A stretch of DNA of 64,000 bases from DLAJ01 sp964655525 (GTDB taxonomy: Bacteria > Bacillota > Clostridia > Lachnospirales > Lachnospiraceae), in NCBI GenBank assembly GCA_964655525.1, contig CAZZNE010000009.1, positions 1-64,000 on the forward strand. Direction: 5' to 3'. How positions within the stretch are numbered: the stretch's first letter is position 1; each line of letters begins with the position of its first letter. This document shows positions 7,678 through 16,366 of the stretch, in pieces. The translations under genes were made by a program, and so were the position numbers. A model generated the notes under the pieces. The model saw only the letters and a program-made list of their open reading frames with translations, had not been told where the DNA came from and did not search any database.

Positions 7678-9774
7678 TTATTTGGTTACAACACCGGCAC
7701 TTTCCCTAAGGATCATCACATCCCATGGCGCGAGCGTGAGCGTCTCGCCGTCAGTGACCGTGTGTCCGGAAAGCAGCGCGTGAGCCTCCGCTCCGTGATG
7801 AGTATAGGAGGTCGGAGCATCGGAATAATTGAACAGATAAACGATGCGGTCGCCGTCGTCATTGATCCCGCACTTGCGGATGAGCGGAAAATGAAGACTT
7901 TCTGTATCAAAGCCCCGCGCTCCCATGAGAGCGGCAAGCAGCTTCTCCAGTATCCCGGCATCAAAATAGCAGCCGATATAGATTGCCGTGCCCTTGCCGA
8001 ATTGATTTCTCGTGATCGCGGCACATTCGCCCCAATGAGCCGCTTCATAGGCGGCAAGTGTTTCTGCGCCGTCGGGCTCTAAAAGCTCCATCCATTCTGA
8101 AACGGGAACCGTACGGCTGCATGCGGTCCATCCTGCATCGGAATCCGAAGCGGTAACTGCGTCGGATGAAGCGGTTATTGCCTGAAACGTCGTCGGCTGA
8201 AATGTGATCGTTTCCTTCGTCGGTATCGTAAAACGGTCGTAGGTCATGCCGAACACATCCGTCATGCCGTGCGGCTGATCGTCATGGAAGACTTTCAGGT
8301 ACTCGTCGCTAAAAAAGGACTTGAATGTGGCGATGAGCTGTCCGCCCCGCTCGGTAAAGCGGCGCAGAGCCGAAAGCGTCTTCTCCCTGACGGAATACAG
8401 CGCGGGCACAAAAATCGTATCATAAGAGTCCGTGCAGTCCTCCTGACAAACATCCGGTTCATAGATCACATCCGCCTCGATATTCAATCGGTAAAGCGCG
8501 TCGAAGAGCCAGCGGAAAATCTCGTTATATTGCAGGGTAGTGCTGATCGGGAACTCCTGCAAGCCGGTCAGCGCCTCATGACTTAAGAGGAATGCGACGC
8601 GATTTTCCTTTTTCAGGTTTTTGAGCTTCTCACCGATCAAGGCAAATTCGTGTCCGATCGTGCAGACCTCATCATAGACGGCGCCGCGCTTTAAGTTGTG
8701 GCTGAGCACGCCCTTCCAGTAGGTTTCGATGGCATTATGAATCGAGTGCCAGTGCCAGTACATGACCGAATTCGAACCGCTGGCGAGATGGCTGTATGCC
8801 TGAAGCCTGAGCTGTCCCCGATAGGGAAGCCAGCCCGGATTTCCCTGCGCTTCCGTCTCCAATACGAGATAATTGCTTTTTTTCAGGCTGCGCCCGATCG
8901 CGCCGCCCATGCTGATCACCGCGCCATCCAGTTCGGCGGCGCTTTTGTGATAAATATCAACGCCGGCGACTGTGAGTGCTTTCGCAGCCGATAACTGATC
9001 AATATCGGGCTGCAGACCAAAGGAGCTGCCGCGCCAGTCGAAATCAAAATTCTGTGTGATAAACTGGTCGGGGCGGCGGTATTCCTCAACAATTGCCGCC
9101 TGCCATTTCAGAAAATCGGCGGCAAGTTTTCGTTGAAACTTCCGAAATTCCGCGTCAAAGCTTCCGTTGATGGTGCCGGTCACATTCGGGAGATCCTCCC
9201 ATGCGCTGATACGGTTGCTCCAGTAATTAAAGCCGAAGTGATCGTTTAAGGCGTTCAGATCATCGTGAAACTGCTCTTTCAAATAAGAAGCAAACATCGC
9301 CTGCACGCGGGGACCGCGCGTATCGTAGGATTTTGTCTCATTGTCAAGCTGGAAACCAATGATATGTTTCACATCCTTGATGTGTTCAAGCATACGTCTG
9401 ATGATGCGCTCGGCATGGCGCAGATAATCCGGGCTTGTGATGTCCATGTTCTGCCGTCTGCCGTAAATCTCCTGTCCGCTGCGCGTCACGGCGAGAATGT
9501 CGGGATAACGCGCCGCCATCCATGCGGGAATCGCGTAGGTCGGCGTGCCGATAATGACCTTGATGCCCTCCGCAGCGGACGCTTCAAGCATACGATCAAG
9601 GTGCGTGAAGTCAAACACGCCGTCGTGCGGCTCCATGGTCGCCCATGTGGATTCCGCAATGCGGATGACGTTCATGCCTGCCTCGCGCAGCATGCGCATA
9701 TCCTCGCGGATGCGGTCGTAAGGCATATATTCGTCATAATAGGCGGCACCATAATAAATCTGATCTGTTTTCAT
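7678..9774 (-). CDS. ganB: GH42 beta-galactosidase
   Basis: A 698-residue enzyme with no signal peptide, so it acts in the cytoplasm on galacto-oligosaccharides released by the galactanase. The N-terminal YYGAAYYDEYMPYDRI region is typical of GH42. The acid/base Glu lies in FQLDNE near residue 146 and the nucleophile in LETEAQ near 304-306. The beta-barrel is followed by a trimerisation-like domain with Rossmann features (IFVPALYSV) and a small C-terminal domain, the normal GH42 order. The gene is transcribed divergently from the LacI regulator and carries a tandem-hairpin repeat in its leader. Start ATG at 9774 has GAAAGGA upstream. Confidence 0.95.
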   Translation of the reverse strand: MKTDQIYYGAAYYDEYMPYDRIREDMRMLREAGMNVIRIAESTWATMEPHDGVFDFTHLDRMLEASAAEGIKVIIGTPTYAIPAWMAARYPDILAVTRSGQEIYGRRQNMDITSPDYLRHAERIIRRMLEHIKDVKHIIGFQLDNETKSYDTRGPRVQAMFASYLKEQFHDDLNALNDHFGFNYWSNRISAWEDLPNVTGTINGSFDAEFRKFQRKLAADFLKWQAAIVEEYRRPDQFITQNFDFDWRGSSFGLQPDIDQLSAAKALTVAGVDIYHKSAAELDGAVISMGGAIGRSLKKSNYLVLETEAQGNPGWLPYRGQLRLQAYSHLASGSNSVMYWHWHSIHNAIETYWKGVLSHNLKRGAVYDEVCTIGHEFALIGEKLKNLKKENRVAFLLSHEALTGLQEFPISTTLQYNEIFRWLFDALYRLNIEADVIYEPDVCQEDCTDSYDTIFVPALYSVREKTLSALRRFTERGGQLIATFKSFFSDEYLKVFHDDQPHGMTDVFGMTYDRFTIPTKETITFQPTTFQAITASSDAVTASDSDAGWTACSRTVPVSEWMELLEPDGAETLAAYEAAHWGECAAITRNQFGKGTAIYIGCYFDAGILEKLLAALMGARGFDTESLHFPLIRKCGINDDGDRIVYLFNYSDAPTSYTHHGAEAHALLSGHTVTDGETLTLAPWDVMILRESAGVVTK

Positions 9775-9795
9775 ACTGCCTGATTCCTTTCTTGA

Positions 9796-9880
9796 CTTAT
9801 AGAAAATTCCTCAATCCCAAAAGAACCCAGAAGAATTTGCAAACGCAAATTCTTCGAAAGAACGCGCAGCGTTCTTTTTT
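9796..9880 (+). repeat. Tandem-hairpin repeat element, copy 2
   Basis: Same build as 540-613: CTTATAGAAAAT at one end, an 11-bp stem GAAGAATTTGC/GCAAATTCTTC (9830-9840, 9845-9855), then the identical AAAGAACGC/GCGTTCTTT stem (9857-9865, 9869-9877) and a T run. It falls inside the leader of the minus-strand GH42 gene, so that transcript must pass through both hairpins. Confidence 0.65.
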
Positions 9881-9961
9881 GTCCGGTACAAATAGGATTG
9901 ACGATAAAAAAGAACATTGCTATCATAACTATCATAAGAATGCCGATCGGTATTGACTGAA

Positions 9962-9986
9962 CAACCGATTGCGCAATTGCATTATA
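9962..9986 (-). promoter_or_regulatory. GH42 promoter (-10) and LacI-type operator
   Basis: On the minus strand TATAAT occupies 9986-9981, with the extended dinucleotide TG just upstream. The -35 (TTTCTT at 17 bases) is weak. The operator CAACCGATTGCGCAATT (9962-9978 on the plus strand) begins right after the -10, over the expected start of transcription. It matches the site at 12938-12954 in 14 of 17 bases, so the neighbouring LacI protein probably blocks both promoters. Confidence 0.7.
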
Positions 9987-10050
9987 GCATATCATGAAAT
10001 AAAAAGAAATGTACGGAATAGACAAATCATATGCTGTCCGGAGGTACAAA

Positions 10051-11070
10051 ATGACGATGGAAAAGGAGAAGCAGGGCTTAAAAAAGATGACGATCGCCGA
10101 TGTGGCGGAAGCGCTCGGGGTTTCCAAAACGACGGTTTCCCGCGTGATCTCCGGGAAAGGCCGCATCGGGAGCGACACGAAGGAACGTGTGCTGCGCTAT
10201 ATCGAGGAGCATGATTATAAGCCGAATGTGATCGCAAAAGGGCTTGCGCAAAACAAGACGTATAACATCGGTCTGATCCTGCCGGGAAATCATAATTTTG
10301 TAGATTCGTCCTTTTTTCAACAATGCATGCTCGGAATCAGCGAGGCCGCTGCAGCGGCGGACTATGATATGGTCGTGTCCATGATCGGCGATCATGATCT
10401 TACGCAGTTGGAACGGCTGGTGCTGAACAATAAAGTGGATGGGATCATTTTAAGCCGGACGCTGGTAGAGGATGTGCCCGCGGCGTATCTCAAGCAGCGC
10501 CAAATGCCGTTCGTGGTGATCGGAACGTCGCCGGACACCGATTTGATTCAGATTGACCATGATCACAGGGAGGCGTGCAGGGAGCTGACCTCTGTGTTGT
10601 TGATGAAAGGACTTCATAAGGTTGCGCTGATCGGCGGCAGCAGGGAGATCGTCATTACGAATACGCGGCTTCAGGGCTATCTGGATGCGTTTGAAGAGCA
10701 GGAGCTGTCCGTGGACTCCTCTTTGATCTGTCTGGATGCAGACAATGGACCGATGCTGGAACGGATGGTGACAGAGTTCGTGAAAAAAGGCGCGGAATGT
10801 ATTCTTTGCATGGATGATTCCATCTGCTCTCAGGTGTTGAACACCTTGAAAAAAAATCGCATCAGCGTGCCGGAGGATATGCGGGTGGCATCTTTTTATA
10901 ACAGTCCGTTGTTAGAGAATAACCTCCCCGCTGTCACCTCGCTTCACTTTGATGCGGCGGCGCTTGGCACGGTAACGTGCAGGACGCTGCTGGATTATCT
11001 TGAGGGAAAAGAGGTTTCTAAGAAAACGCTGCTCGGCTACGAGGTGGTGCTGAAGGAATCGACGAAGTAA
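10051..11070 (+). CDS. LacI family regulator of the galactan locus
   Basis: A 339-residue repressor. The N-terminal helix-turn-helix and hinge are clear (MTIADVAEALGVSKTTVSRVISGKGRIG, then a hinge ending in LAQNKT), followed by a periplasmic-binding-protein-like sensor domain that would bind a galactose-type inducer. Start ATG 10051 is chosen because GGAGG (10040-10044) is well placed; 14 extra upstream codons have no such site. It is divergent from GH42-GH53 with the operator between them, the usual layout for a local repressor that also controls itself. The operator recurs ahead of the 13061 operon. Confidence 0.93.
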   Translation: MTMEKEKQGLKKMTIADVAEALGVSKTTVSRVISGKGRIGSDTKERVLRYIEEHDYKPNVIAKGLAQNKTYNIGLILPGNHNFVDSSFFQQCMLGISEAAAAADYDMVVSMIGDHDLTQLERLVLNNKVDGIILSRTLVEDVPAAYLKQRQMPFVVIGTSPDTDLIQIDHDHREACRELTSVLLMKGLHKVALIGGSREIVITNTRLQGYLDAFEEQELSVDSSLICLDADNGPMLERMVTEFVKKGAECILCMDDSICSQVLNTLKKNRISVPEDMRVASFYNSPLLENNLPAVTSLHFDAAALGTVTCRTLLDYLEGKEVSKKTLLGYEVVLKESTK

Positions 11071-11127
11071 AAAGGAACCGATGATTTTCCGAAAACCAGA
11101 CAATGTATCATTGGAAAGGGACTCAGT

Positions 11128-11418
11128 ATGACGGTTGAAGAAATCAAACCTTTGATTCGGAAAAAGGGAATTGGCATTTATGAGGGGACGACAAATTATG
11201 ATATTTATATTTGTGCCGGAAATACCCTCTATGGAACCGGGGATTATGAAGATGATCCTCAAATAGCCAATGATAAAAAGGTTTTATGTTTTACTGTTTA
11301 TTTTAGCGACATACTGAACCCGGATAGAATCAATGCGTCTGCCGGACAGTATGAAAATTACGATAAAGCCGTGGAAGCAGCAGAGAATACAGCGGGATTC
11401 ATTAGATGGATAGAGTGA
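11128..11418 (+). CDS. Small hypothetical protein
   Basis: A 96-residue protein that I do not recognise. It has GGAAAGGG 8 bases before the ATG, no signal peptide and no membrane segment. The composition is acidic, with a likely alpha/beta fold (KKGIGIYEGTTNYDIYICAG, then KVLCFTVYFSDI). It follows the LacI gene by 57 bases and may be co-transcribed, but nothing ties it to galactan use. Confidence 0.6.
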   Translation: MTVEEIKPLIRKKGIGIYEGTTNYDIYICAGNTLYGTGDYEDDPQIANDKKVLCFTVYFSDILNPDRINASAGQYENYDKAVEAAENTAGFIRWIE

Positions 11419-11517
11419 TTGCGATTGCTGCGGTATGAAGTATAACTGTGATCACCTGTTTCTTGCAACGCTTCCGAAAATTTCTAAGGGATAAGTGAAT
11501 AAGCGAGGGTAAAAGGG

Positions 11518-12147
11518 TTGAGATATTGGGATACAGCATGGGACAAAAATGACATTGAGCAATATCGGCAATATATAAAAGGATATGAAAATATTAAAAA
11601 TAGCATGGTCCAAGAATTCCAAAAGTATCATTGTCATATCGTCTGTGATGCAGCCTGTGGCTTTGGAGCAAACAGTCTCATTTTACAATCTAATGGATTT
11701 GATGTCTGGGGATTTGATATTTCCGAAAATGCAGTATGGATCACAAAAAAATTACTGACTCCTTATGGAATCCGGGTTGATCAATTTAAAACAGCATCCA
11801 TACTAAACACGGAGTATCCGAATAACTTTTTTGATGCAGTTGCCGTAAGAGCTGCGCTGGATCATTTGTGTGTGGACGAGTTCAAACAGGCGCTTGAAGA
11901 ATTAAAAAGAATCACGAAACAAAATGGATTATTGTATGCGTCTTTTGATCCGCTGGAATCCGATGATATGGAACTGGAACATCGTGTTTTGGATGACGGA
12001 AGTTTTTTATATACCGATGAAAGCAGAGCCGGTTTATTGTTTCACTATTATTCCGATGGAGAAATTCAAAAAGCATTCCAGCGGTATGAAATGCTTGGGA
12101 TGGAAACAGATGGCCGCGGTAATCGGCATGTGATAATAAGGTTTTAG
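11518..12147 (+). CDS. Class I SAM-dependent methyltransferase
   Basis: A 209-residue protein with the methyltransferase motif I CDAACGFGANSL near residues 43-54, an acidic motif II FDIS near 69, and the motif IV region FDAVAVRAALDHL near 101-113. It most resembles small-molecule methyltransferases. The start is TTG at 11518; GGG runs just upstream act as the ribosome site and no in-frame ATG comes before motif I. Substrate unknown. Confidence 0.82.
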   Translation: MRYWDTAWDKNDIEQYRQYIKGYENIKNSMVQEFQKYHCHIVCDAACGFGANSLILQSNGFDVWGFDISENAVWITKKLLTPYGIRVDQFKTASILNTEYPNNFFDAVAVRAALDHLCVDEFKQALEELKRITKQNGLLYASFDPLESDDMELEHRVLDDGSFLYTDESRAGLLFHYYSDGEIQKAFQRYEMLGMETDGRGNRHVIIRF

Positions 12148-12238
12148 GTTATGGGCATGCGCGATTAAATGCGGTAAGAATAAAGAGTTGATCATGTTAT
12201 AATGAAATAAAAAACAAAGAAAATGGGGGAAAAATGAG

Positions 12239-12808
12239 ATGAAGAAAGATTTAGGAGTGGTTCAGGCTGTTTATCCTATGCCGGTACTGATGGTGGCCGC
12301 ATATGGAGAGGAAGAGAAAGTAAATGTGATGAACGCTGCGTGGGGGATGATCTGCAATGAAGACCGAATCGCATTGTTTATTGATGAAGATCATAAGACG
12401 ACCCAAAATCTGCTAAAGAGAAAAGCGTTTACGGTAAGCATTGCAGACAGGGCGCATGTGGATGTGGCAGATTTCTTTGGGATAGCCACGGGAAACAAGA
12501 TGCCTGACAAGTTTGAGAGAACCGGCTATACGGCGTCAAAAAGTGCTCATGTAGATGCACCGATCATCGAGGAATTCCCGGTGGTGATGGAGTGCACACT
12601 TGCAGAGGTTGTGGAAACAGAGAGCTTCTATTGCATCGTAGGAAAAATTGTAAATACTGCGGCCGAAGAAAGCGTGCTTGCGGAGAATGGAAAAGTGGAT
12701 CCTGCAAAATTGGATGCACTGATCTTTGATCAGTTCCAGCATGGATACTATGTGTCCGGTGAGCAGGTTGGAAAAGCATGGAATGCCGGTGCCGGATGGA
12801 TGAAGTAA
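12239..12808 (+). CDS. Flavin reductase-like (FMN-binding split barrel) protein
   Basis: A 189-residue protein of the flavoredoxin/flavin reductase-like class. The opening VYPMPVLMVAAYGEEEKVNVMNAAWGM, then ISIADRAHVDVADFFG and the HGYYVSG end, match the FMN-binding split-barrel fold. Such proteins bind FMN and pass electrons to partners, often in oxidative stress or sulfur metabolism. GGGGGA precedes the ATG, and TATAAT at 12198-12203 may be its -10. It has no visible link to the neighbouring galactan genes. Confidence 0.85.
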   Translation: MKKDLGVVQAVYPMPVLMVAAYGEEEKVNVMNAAWGMICNEDRIALFIDEDHKTTQNLLKRKAFTVSIADRAHVDVADFFGIATGNKMPDKFERTGYTASKSAHVDAPIIEEFPVVMECTLAEVVETESFYCIVGKIVNTAAEESVLAENGKVDPAKLDALIFDQFQHGYYVSGEQVGKAWNAGAGWMK

Positions 12809-12895
12809 TCGGCGTCTCATCCTGATCTGCGCAATTTATGAAAAATGTACAAAGAAGTTGATGCAAAATCAGTGAAAAAGCCGGACGGATAATAA

Positions 12896-12954
12896 TTGAC
12901 AAGGAAACAGCGCTTTGGTAGACTATGGAAAAGAGGACAACCGGTTGCGCAACT
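12896..12954 (+). promoter_or_regulatory. Promoter and LacI-type operator of the second galactan operon
   Basis: TTGACA (12896-12901), 17 bases, TAGACT (12919-12924), then the operator CAACCGGTTGCGCAACT at 12938-12954. The operator covers roughly +8 to +24 and shares the core TTGCGCAA palindrome with the site at 9962-9978. Confidence 0.75.
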
Positions 12955-13060
12955 AGGCGGATCAAGGTGCGTAATAGCGGCGTAATACAACATAGCAGCT
13001 CAGCCGTCGGGCTTGCTGTTATGGAGATAATACAGAAAGTCATATCATAAGGAGGCAGAC

Positions 13061-14899
13061 ATGGAGAAATTTATCGTCAACATCATTCATCGTCCCGAGA
13101 TGGTGCCGGAGTATGCCGAAAAAGTAACCGGACACGGGAAAGAGGAAGACATCGGGAGAAAGGCGCTTCTGACGGAGTCTCTCGACATTTTCAAGACGCA
13201 GCAGGCAATCGCGCATAAGAACGGATTAAAGACAACGATCCAGATGACATACGCTTCTCTTTTTAATGATGAGGCGGTGGAACTGGCAAAGGCGGATCAT
13301 GAGCAGTACGGCGACGAGATCGCGTTGACGCTCTTAGGACTTCCGTGCAAGGAGTTCCGTGAGAAATACAAGACAAAGGATTTCTGTATCTGGATGTTCT
13401 CAATGGAGGACAAGAAATCCATCGTGGACGATGTGTTCGGCAAATTTCATGAGCGCTTCGGCTTTTACCCTGAGTCAACAGGTTCCTATTACATGGATGC
13501 GGAGCTGACGAATTACATCAAAGAAAAATATCCGATGGTGAAATGTGCGGTTGCGACATGCTGGGAGGAAGGACCGAAAGCATATCATACCTGCAACAAC
13601 TCGTGGTACACCTTCATGGATGGCGGTCCGTGGGCTCCGTGGATTCCGAGCAAGCAGAATACGCATGCGCCTGCTGCGAATGAGGCAGAGGATTCCGGTA
13701 TCGTGGCGATCCCGCATTTATCCCGCGATCTGCTCGCCTGCTATGACGGCAACGGATCCAATTTCGGTACGCATCCACAGAACGTGCTGCGCGGTATGAT
13801 CTATGACACGGAAACATGGGAGTTCCCGTATTTATATAATCTGATCGATCAGTACCGTCATTTAGCAAAGTTCAATAACGGCTACGCGTATAACATGATG
13901 TTCGTAGGACCCGGCTGGATGAACAAGATGGGCCGCTGGGAGGCTCCCTATGAGCTGCTGCTTAAATCCTACGAGGATGGCTGCGCTTATTACGGCAAGC
14001 TGAAAAAAGAAGGAAAATTAAGCGACATGACGATGGCGGAATTCGCGGACTGGTATCGTGAGAACAGACGCTATACCGAGCCGGAGTGTGCGCTTTGGAA
14101 AGATATTCTTTACGGTTCGGACAAGCAGCTGTTCTGGTATTGCGATCCGTACATGCGTGCATGCGTTAACATGGATCAGGGCGGCGCGATCGTTGACCTT
14201 AGACCTTATGCGGCGAAGCTCAATTGGCCGGTCGGCATCGGAACAAAGCATGTGACCGATGCGTCCTACCCGTTCCTGATGCAGGAAAAATACCGCGCCG
14301 GATACTTTACGCACTATGCCGGAGAAGGAACGGTCAGAAGCGCGAAGCTTACTTACAACGGCGAGGAAGTGGATTTATGCCTCTGCCGCACGAAGGCGCA
14401 TTTCTCTGAGGAAGGGCAGACCAGAATCCTGACGCTCGATCCGGTGGAGATTGAATTTGCCGATCTGACCGTGAAGCTTCAGACAAGGCTGTTATTTGAA
14501 GAGGGCAGCTCGCGCATCGGTATCGAGCGCAAGGTGCTTTCCATGAGCGATCCGAATGCAAAGGTGGACTTAAACGAGTATATGGTGGCATGCTACGGAA
14601 CAACGGAGTATTCCGAGGACATGACCGGCATTACCCTCAGCCTCGAAAAGGGCGCTGAAAAGGAAACGATTGATTACGCATATAAGTGCAGGGAGGCTTC
14701 TCTTGCGGGTGCGGAGCGCGTGACGGCGGTAGTGCCGCAGATCGAGACGCGTGTATCGCTCAGTACCGATTGCGACAAGGCATCCGGCTATGTGAAAGAG
14801 GGCTATGCATTCTCCCCGATGTTCACGTTAGGCTATCAAACGGAAATTTCTGATAAGGAGGTATTTACGACATGGCTCAATCTGGAAAAGGCAAATTAA
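13061..14899 (+). CDS. Uncharacterised 612-residue protein of the galactan regulon, possibly a polysaccharide deacetylase/GH57-like barrel
   Basis: I do not recognise a defined family. The first 280 residues read like a (beta/alpha) barrel of the polysaccharide-deacetylase/GH57 kind (DEIALTL, then DVFGKFHERFGFYPESTGSYYM, then a WMNK loop), and the last 200 read as beta-rich. There is no signal peptide, so it works inside the cell. It has AAGGAGG before the ATG, a 130-base leader with a hairpin (ATAGCAGC/GCTGTTAT near 12990-13022) and is the first gene downstream of the LacI operator shared with GH42. The operon continues with a zinc ribbon and a cytoplasmic GH53, so a role in handling imported galactan fragments is likely. 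Catalytic residues cannot be assigned. Confidence 0.7.
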   Translation: MEKFIVNIIHRPEMVPEYAEKVTGHGKEEDIGRKALLTESLDIFKTQQAIAHKNGLKTTIQMTYASLFNDEAVELAKADHEQYGDEIALTLLGLPCKEFREKYKTKDFCIWMFSMEDKKSIVDDVFGKFHERFGFYPESTGSYYMDAELTNYIKEKYPMVKCAVATCWEEGPKAYHTCNNSWYTFMDGGPWAPWIPSKQNTHAPAANEAEDSGIVAIPHLSRDLLACYDGNGSNFGTHPQNVLRGMIYDTETWEFPYLYNLIDQYRHLAKFNNGYAYNMMFVGPGWMNKMGRWEAPYELLLKSYEDGCAYYGKLKKEGKLSDMTMAEFADWYRENRRYTEPECALWKDILYGSDKQLFWYCDPYMRACVNMDQGGAIVDLRPYAAKLNWPVGIGTKHVTDASYPFLMQEKYRAGYFTHYAGEGTVRSAKLTYNGEEVDLCLCRTKAHFSEEGQTRILTLDPVEIEFADLTVKLQTRLLFEEGSSRIGIERKVLSMSDPNAKVDLNEYMVACYGTTEYSEDMTGITLSLEKGAEKETIDYAYKCREASLAGAERVTAVVPQIETRVSLSTDCDKASGYVKEGYAFSPMFTLGYQTEISDKEVFTTWLNLEKAN

Positions 14900-15087
14900 A
14901 TTACCGGTGTCCGTCCTGCTTTATGCGAGACCTTGATATTGATATGTTTTACGACCGCGATAAAAAAGAATACTACTGTATCCGCTGCCAGTATCACGGC
15001 ACGGAAGAGGATGTATTAAAAAAGAACGAGCTGGCCAGATTCCGTTATGGCAGAATCGCCGACAGAATCACAGAATTTGAGGACTAG
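14872..15087 (+). CDS. Small zinc-ribbon protein
   Basis: A 71-residue protein with CPSC and CIRC pairs 22 residues apart, the classic four-cysteine zinc ribbon, and a charged C-terminal helix. It overlaps the end of the 612-residue gene by 28 bases and has GGAGG at 14857-14861, so translation is coupled. Such ribbons bind nucleic acid or partner proteins. Its place between two galactan-regulon genes is unusual, and I cannot say what it does. Confidence 0.7.
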   Translation: MAQSGKGKLNYRCPSCFMRDLDIDMFYDRDKKEYYCIRCQYHGTEEDVLKKNELARFRYGRIADRITEFED

Positions 15088-15094
15088 AGGGCTT

Positions 15095-16198
15095 ATGGCA
15101 GAATTTATCAAAGGAATGGATGTCTCCACCATCGAGGAAGTTGAGCGGTGCGGGGGAAGATTTTATGACAACGGGCAGGAGGGCGAGCTGCTCTCCATCC
15201 TGAAACGCTACGGGACAAACGCTGTGCGTCTGCGTCTGTGGAACGACCCCTATTCGGAGACAAAGAAACCTTACGGCGCGGGGACGAATGATCTTGCCGT
15301 GACCGTAAGAATTGCGAAGCGTGCGCTTGCGCAGGGCATGCAGTTTCTCCTTGACCTGCATTACAGTGATTTTTGGACGGATCCGGGTAAGCAGATCAAG
15401 CCGAAGGCGTGGGCGGGTTATGACGACGACCAGCTGGAGCAGGCGGTGTATGACTATACATGCAGGGTGCTGCTTACACTGAAAAAAGAAAACGCGTTTC
15501 CGACGATGATCCAGATCGGAAATGAGGTGACCAACGGACTGTTGTGGCCCAACGCGAAAATGCCCGCTTACGACAATATCGCGCGGTTTATCAGCGCGGG
15601 GATTCGTGCCGCGCGCGCAGTAGACGCAAACCTTCCGGTCATGATTCATTTGGATAACGGCGGCAATAACGCGCTGTATCGGGATTGGTTTGACCATTAT
15701 ATGGAGCGTGGTGAGGATTTTGATATCATCGGATTATCCTATTACCCGTTCTGGCACGGCTCTCTTTCGGATCTTGCCGATAATATGAAAGACATTTCCG
15801 AACGTTATCAAAAGGATGTGATCGTTGCCGAGGTGTCCATGGGATATACGATGGAAGACTATCAGGCGTACGAAAAGCTTGCGGATGAGGAGCGTAAGGG
15901 CATGGCGACAAAAGCGGAGCTTGCCGGGAAAGTACCGTATCCGATGACGCCCGAGGGACAGCGGAAGTTTATGAAGGAAGTCATGCAAGTCATTCGAGAC
16001 GTTCCGAACGGCAGGGGAAAAGGATTTTTCTACTGGGAGCCTGCATGGCTGCCCGTACCCGGTTCCGGCTGGGCAACCCCGGAATCGCTTGCCTATATCG
16101 GCGATAAAGGGCCCTGCGGTAATGAGTGGGCAAATCAGGCGCTGTTTGATTATGACGGAAACGCGCTGCCCGCGCTCGCGGAAATTCGTGATTTTTAA
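15095..16198 (+). CDS. Cytoplasmic GH53 galactanase
   Basis: A 367-residue single-domain GH53 enzyme. The barrel begins FIKGMDVSTIEEVE, has LRLWNDPYS, LDLHYSDFW, the acid/base Glu in QIGNEVTNG near residue 145 and the nucleophile Glu in VAEVSMGYT near 246. There is no signal peptide or binding module, unlike the 701-residue GH53 at 5526-7631, so it should act on imported galacto-oligosaccharides. Start 15095 is chosen because upstream codons overlap the zinc-ribbon gene and AGAGGG sits just before the ATG. It closes the operon that begins at 13061; a strong terminator follows. Confidence 0.93.
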   Translation: MAEFIKGMDVSTIEEVERCGGRFYDNGQEGELLSILKRYGTNAVRLRLWNDPYSETKKPYGAGTNDLAVTVRIAKRALAQGMQFLLDLHYSDFWTDPGKQIKPKAWAGYDDDQLEQAVYDYTCRVLLTLKKENAFPTMIQIGNEVTNGLLWPNAKMPAYDNIARFISAGIRAARAVDANLPVMIHLDNGGNNALYRDWFDHYMERGEDFDIIGLSYYPFWHGSLSDLADNMKDISERYQKDVIVAEVSMGYTMEDYQAYEKLADEERKGMATKAELAGKVPYPMTPEGQRKFMKEVMQVIRDVPNGRGKGFFYWEPAWLPVPGSGWATPESLAYIGDKGPCGNEWANQALFDYDGNALPALAEIRDF

Positions 16199-16257
16199 GG
16201 AAATGCTGATGAAAGCGCTTCCTTACATAGGAAGATGCAATCAGACCGTTAATTCAA

Positions 16258-16293
16258 AATACCGGTGCAGAAAAATGCTGCATCGGTATTTTT
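16258..16293 (+). terminator. Terminator after the cytoplasmic GH53 gene
   Basis: AATACCGGTGCAG (16258-16270) pairs with CTGCATCGGTATT (16278-16290), one mismatch-wobble, followed by TTT. Confidence 0.75.
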
Positions 16294-16296
16294 ATG

Positions 16297-16327
16297 TTTC
16301 ATTAGGATGGAAAGAATCCTAATGAAA
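16297..16327. promoter_or_regulatory. Perfect 12-bp inverted repeat, candidate operator of the LytTR gene
   Basis: TTTCATTAGGAT (16297-16308) is the exact reverse complement of ATCCTAATGAAA (16316-16327) with a 7-base spacer. A -10 like TAAAAT lies at 16331-16336, with a possible -35 TGGAAA at 16308-16313 inside the repeat. It sits 40 bases before the regulator start and separate from the terminator just upstream. Confidence 0.5.
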
Positions 16328-16366
16328 TGATAAAATGAAATTATTATCAACAAGCAGGAGACGAAA

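Noticed and set aside
9950..9990. Plus-strand promoter for the galactan LacI gene using TTGACT at 9953
   Set aside because: No acceptable -10 lies at 16-18 bases; the nearest TTATAG is 23 bases away. The LacI promoter remains unplaced.
12239..12808. Link of the flavin reductase-like gene to galactan use
   Set aside because: It lies between the two galactan operons, but it has its own leader and no LacI operator.
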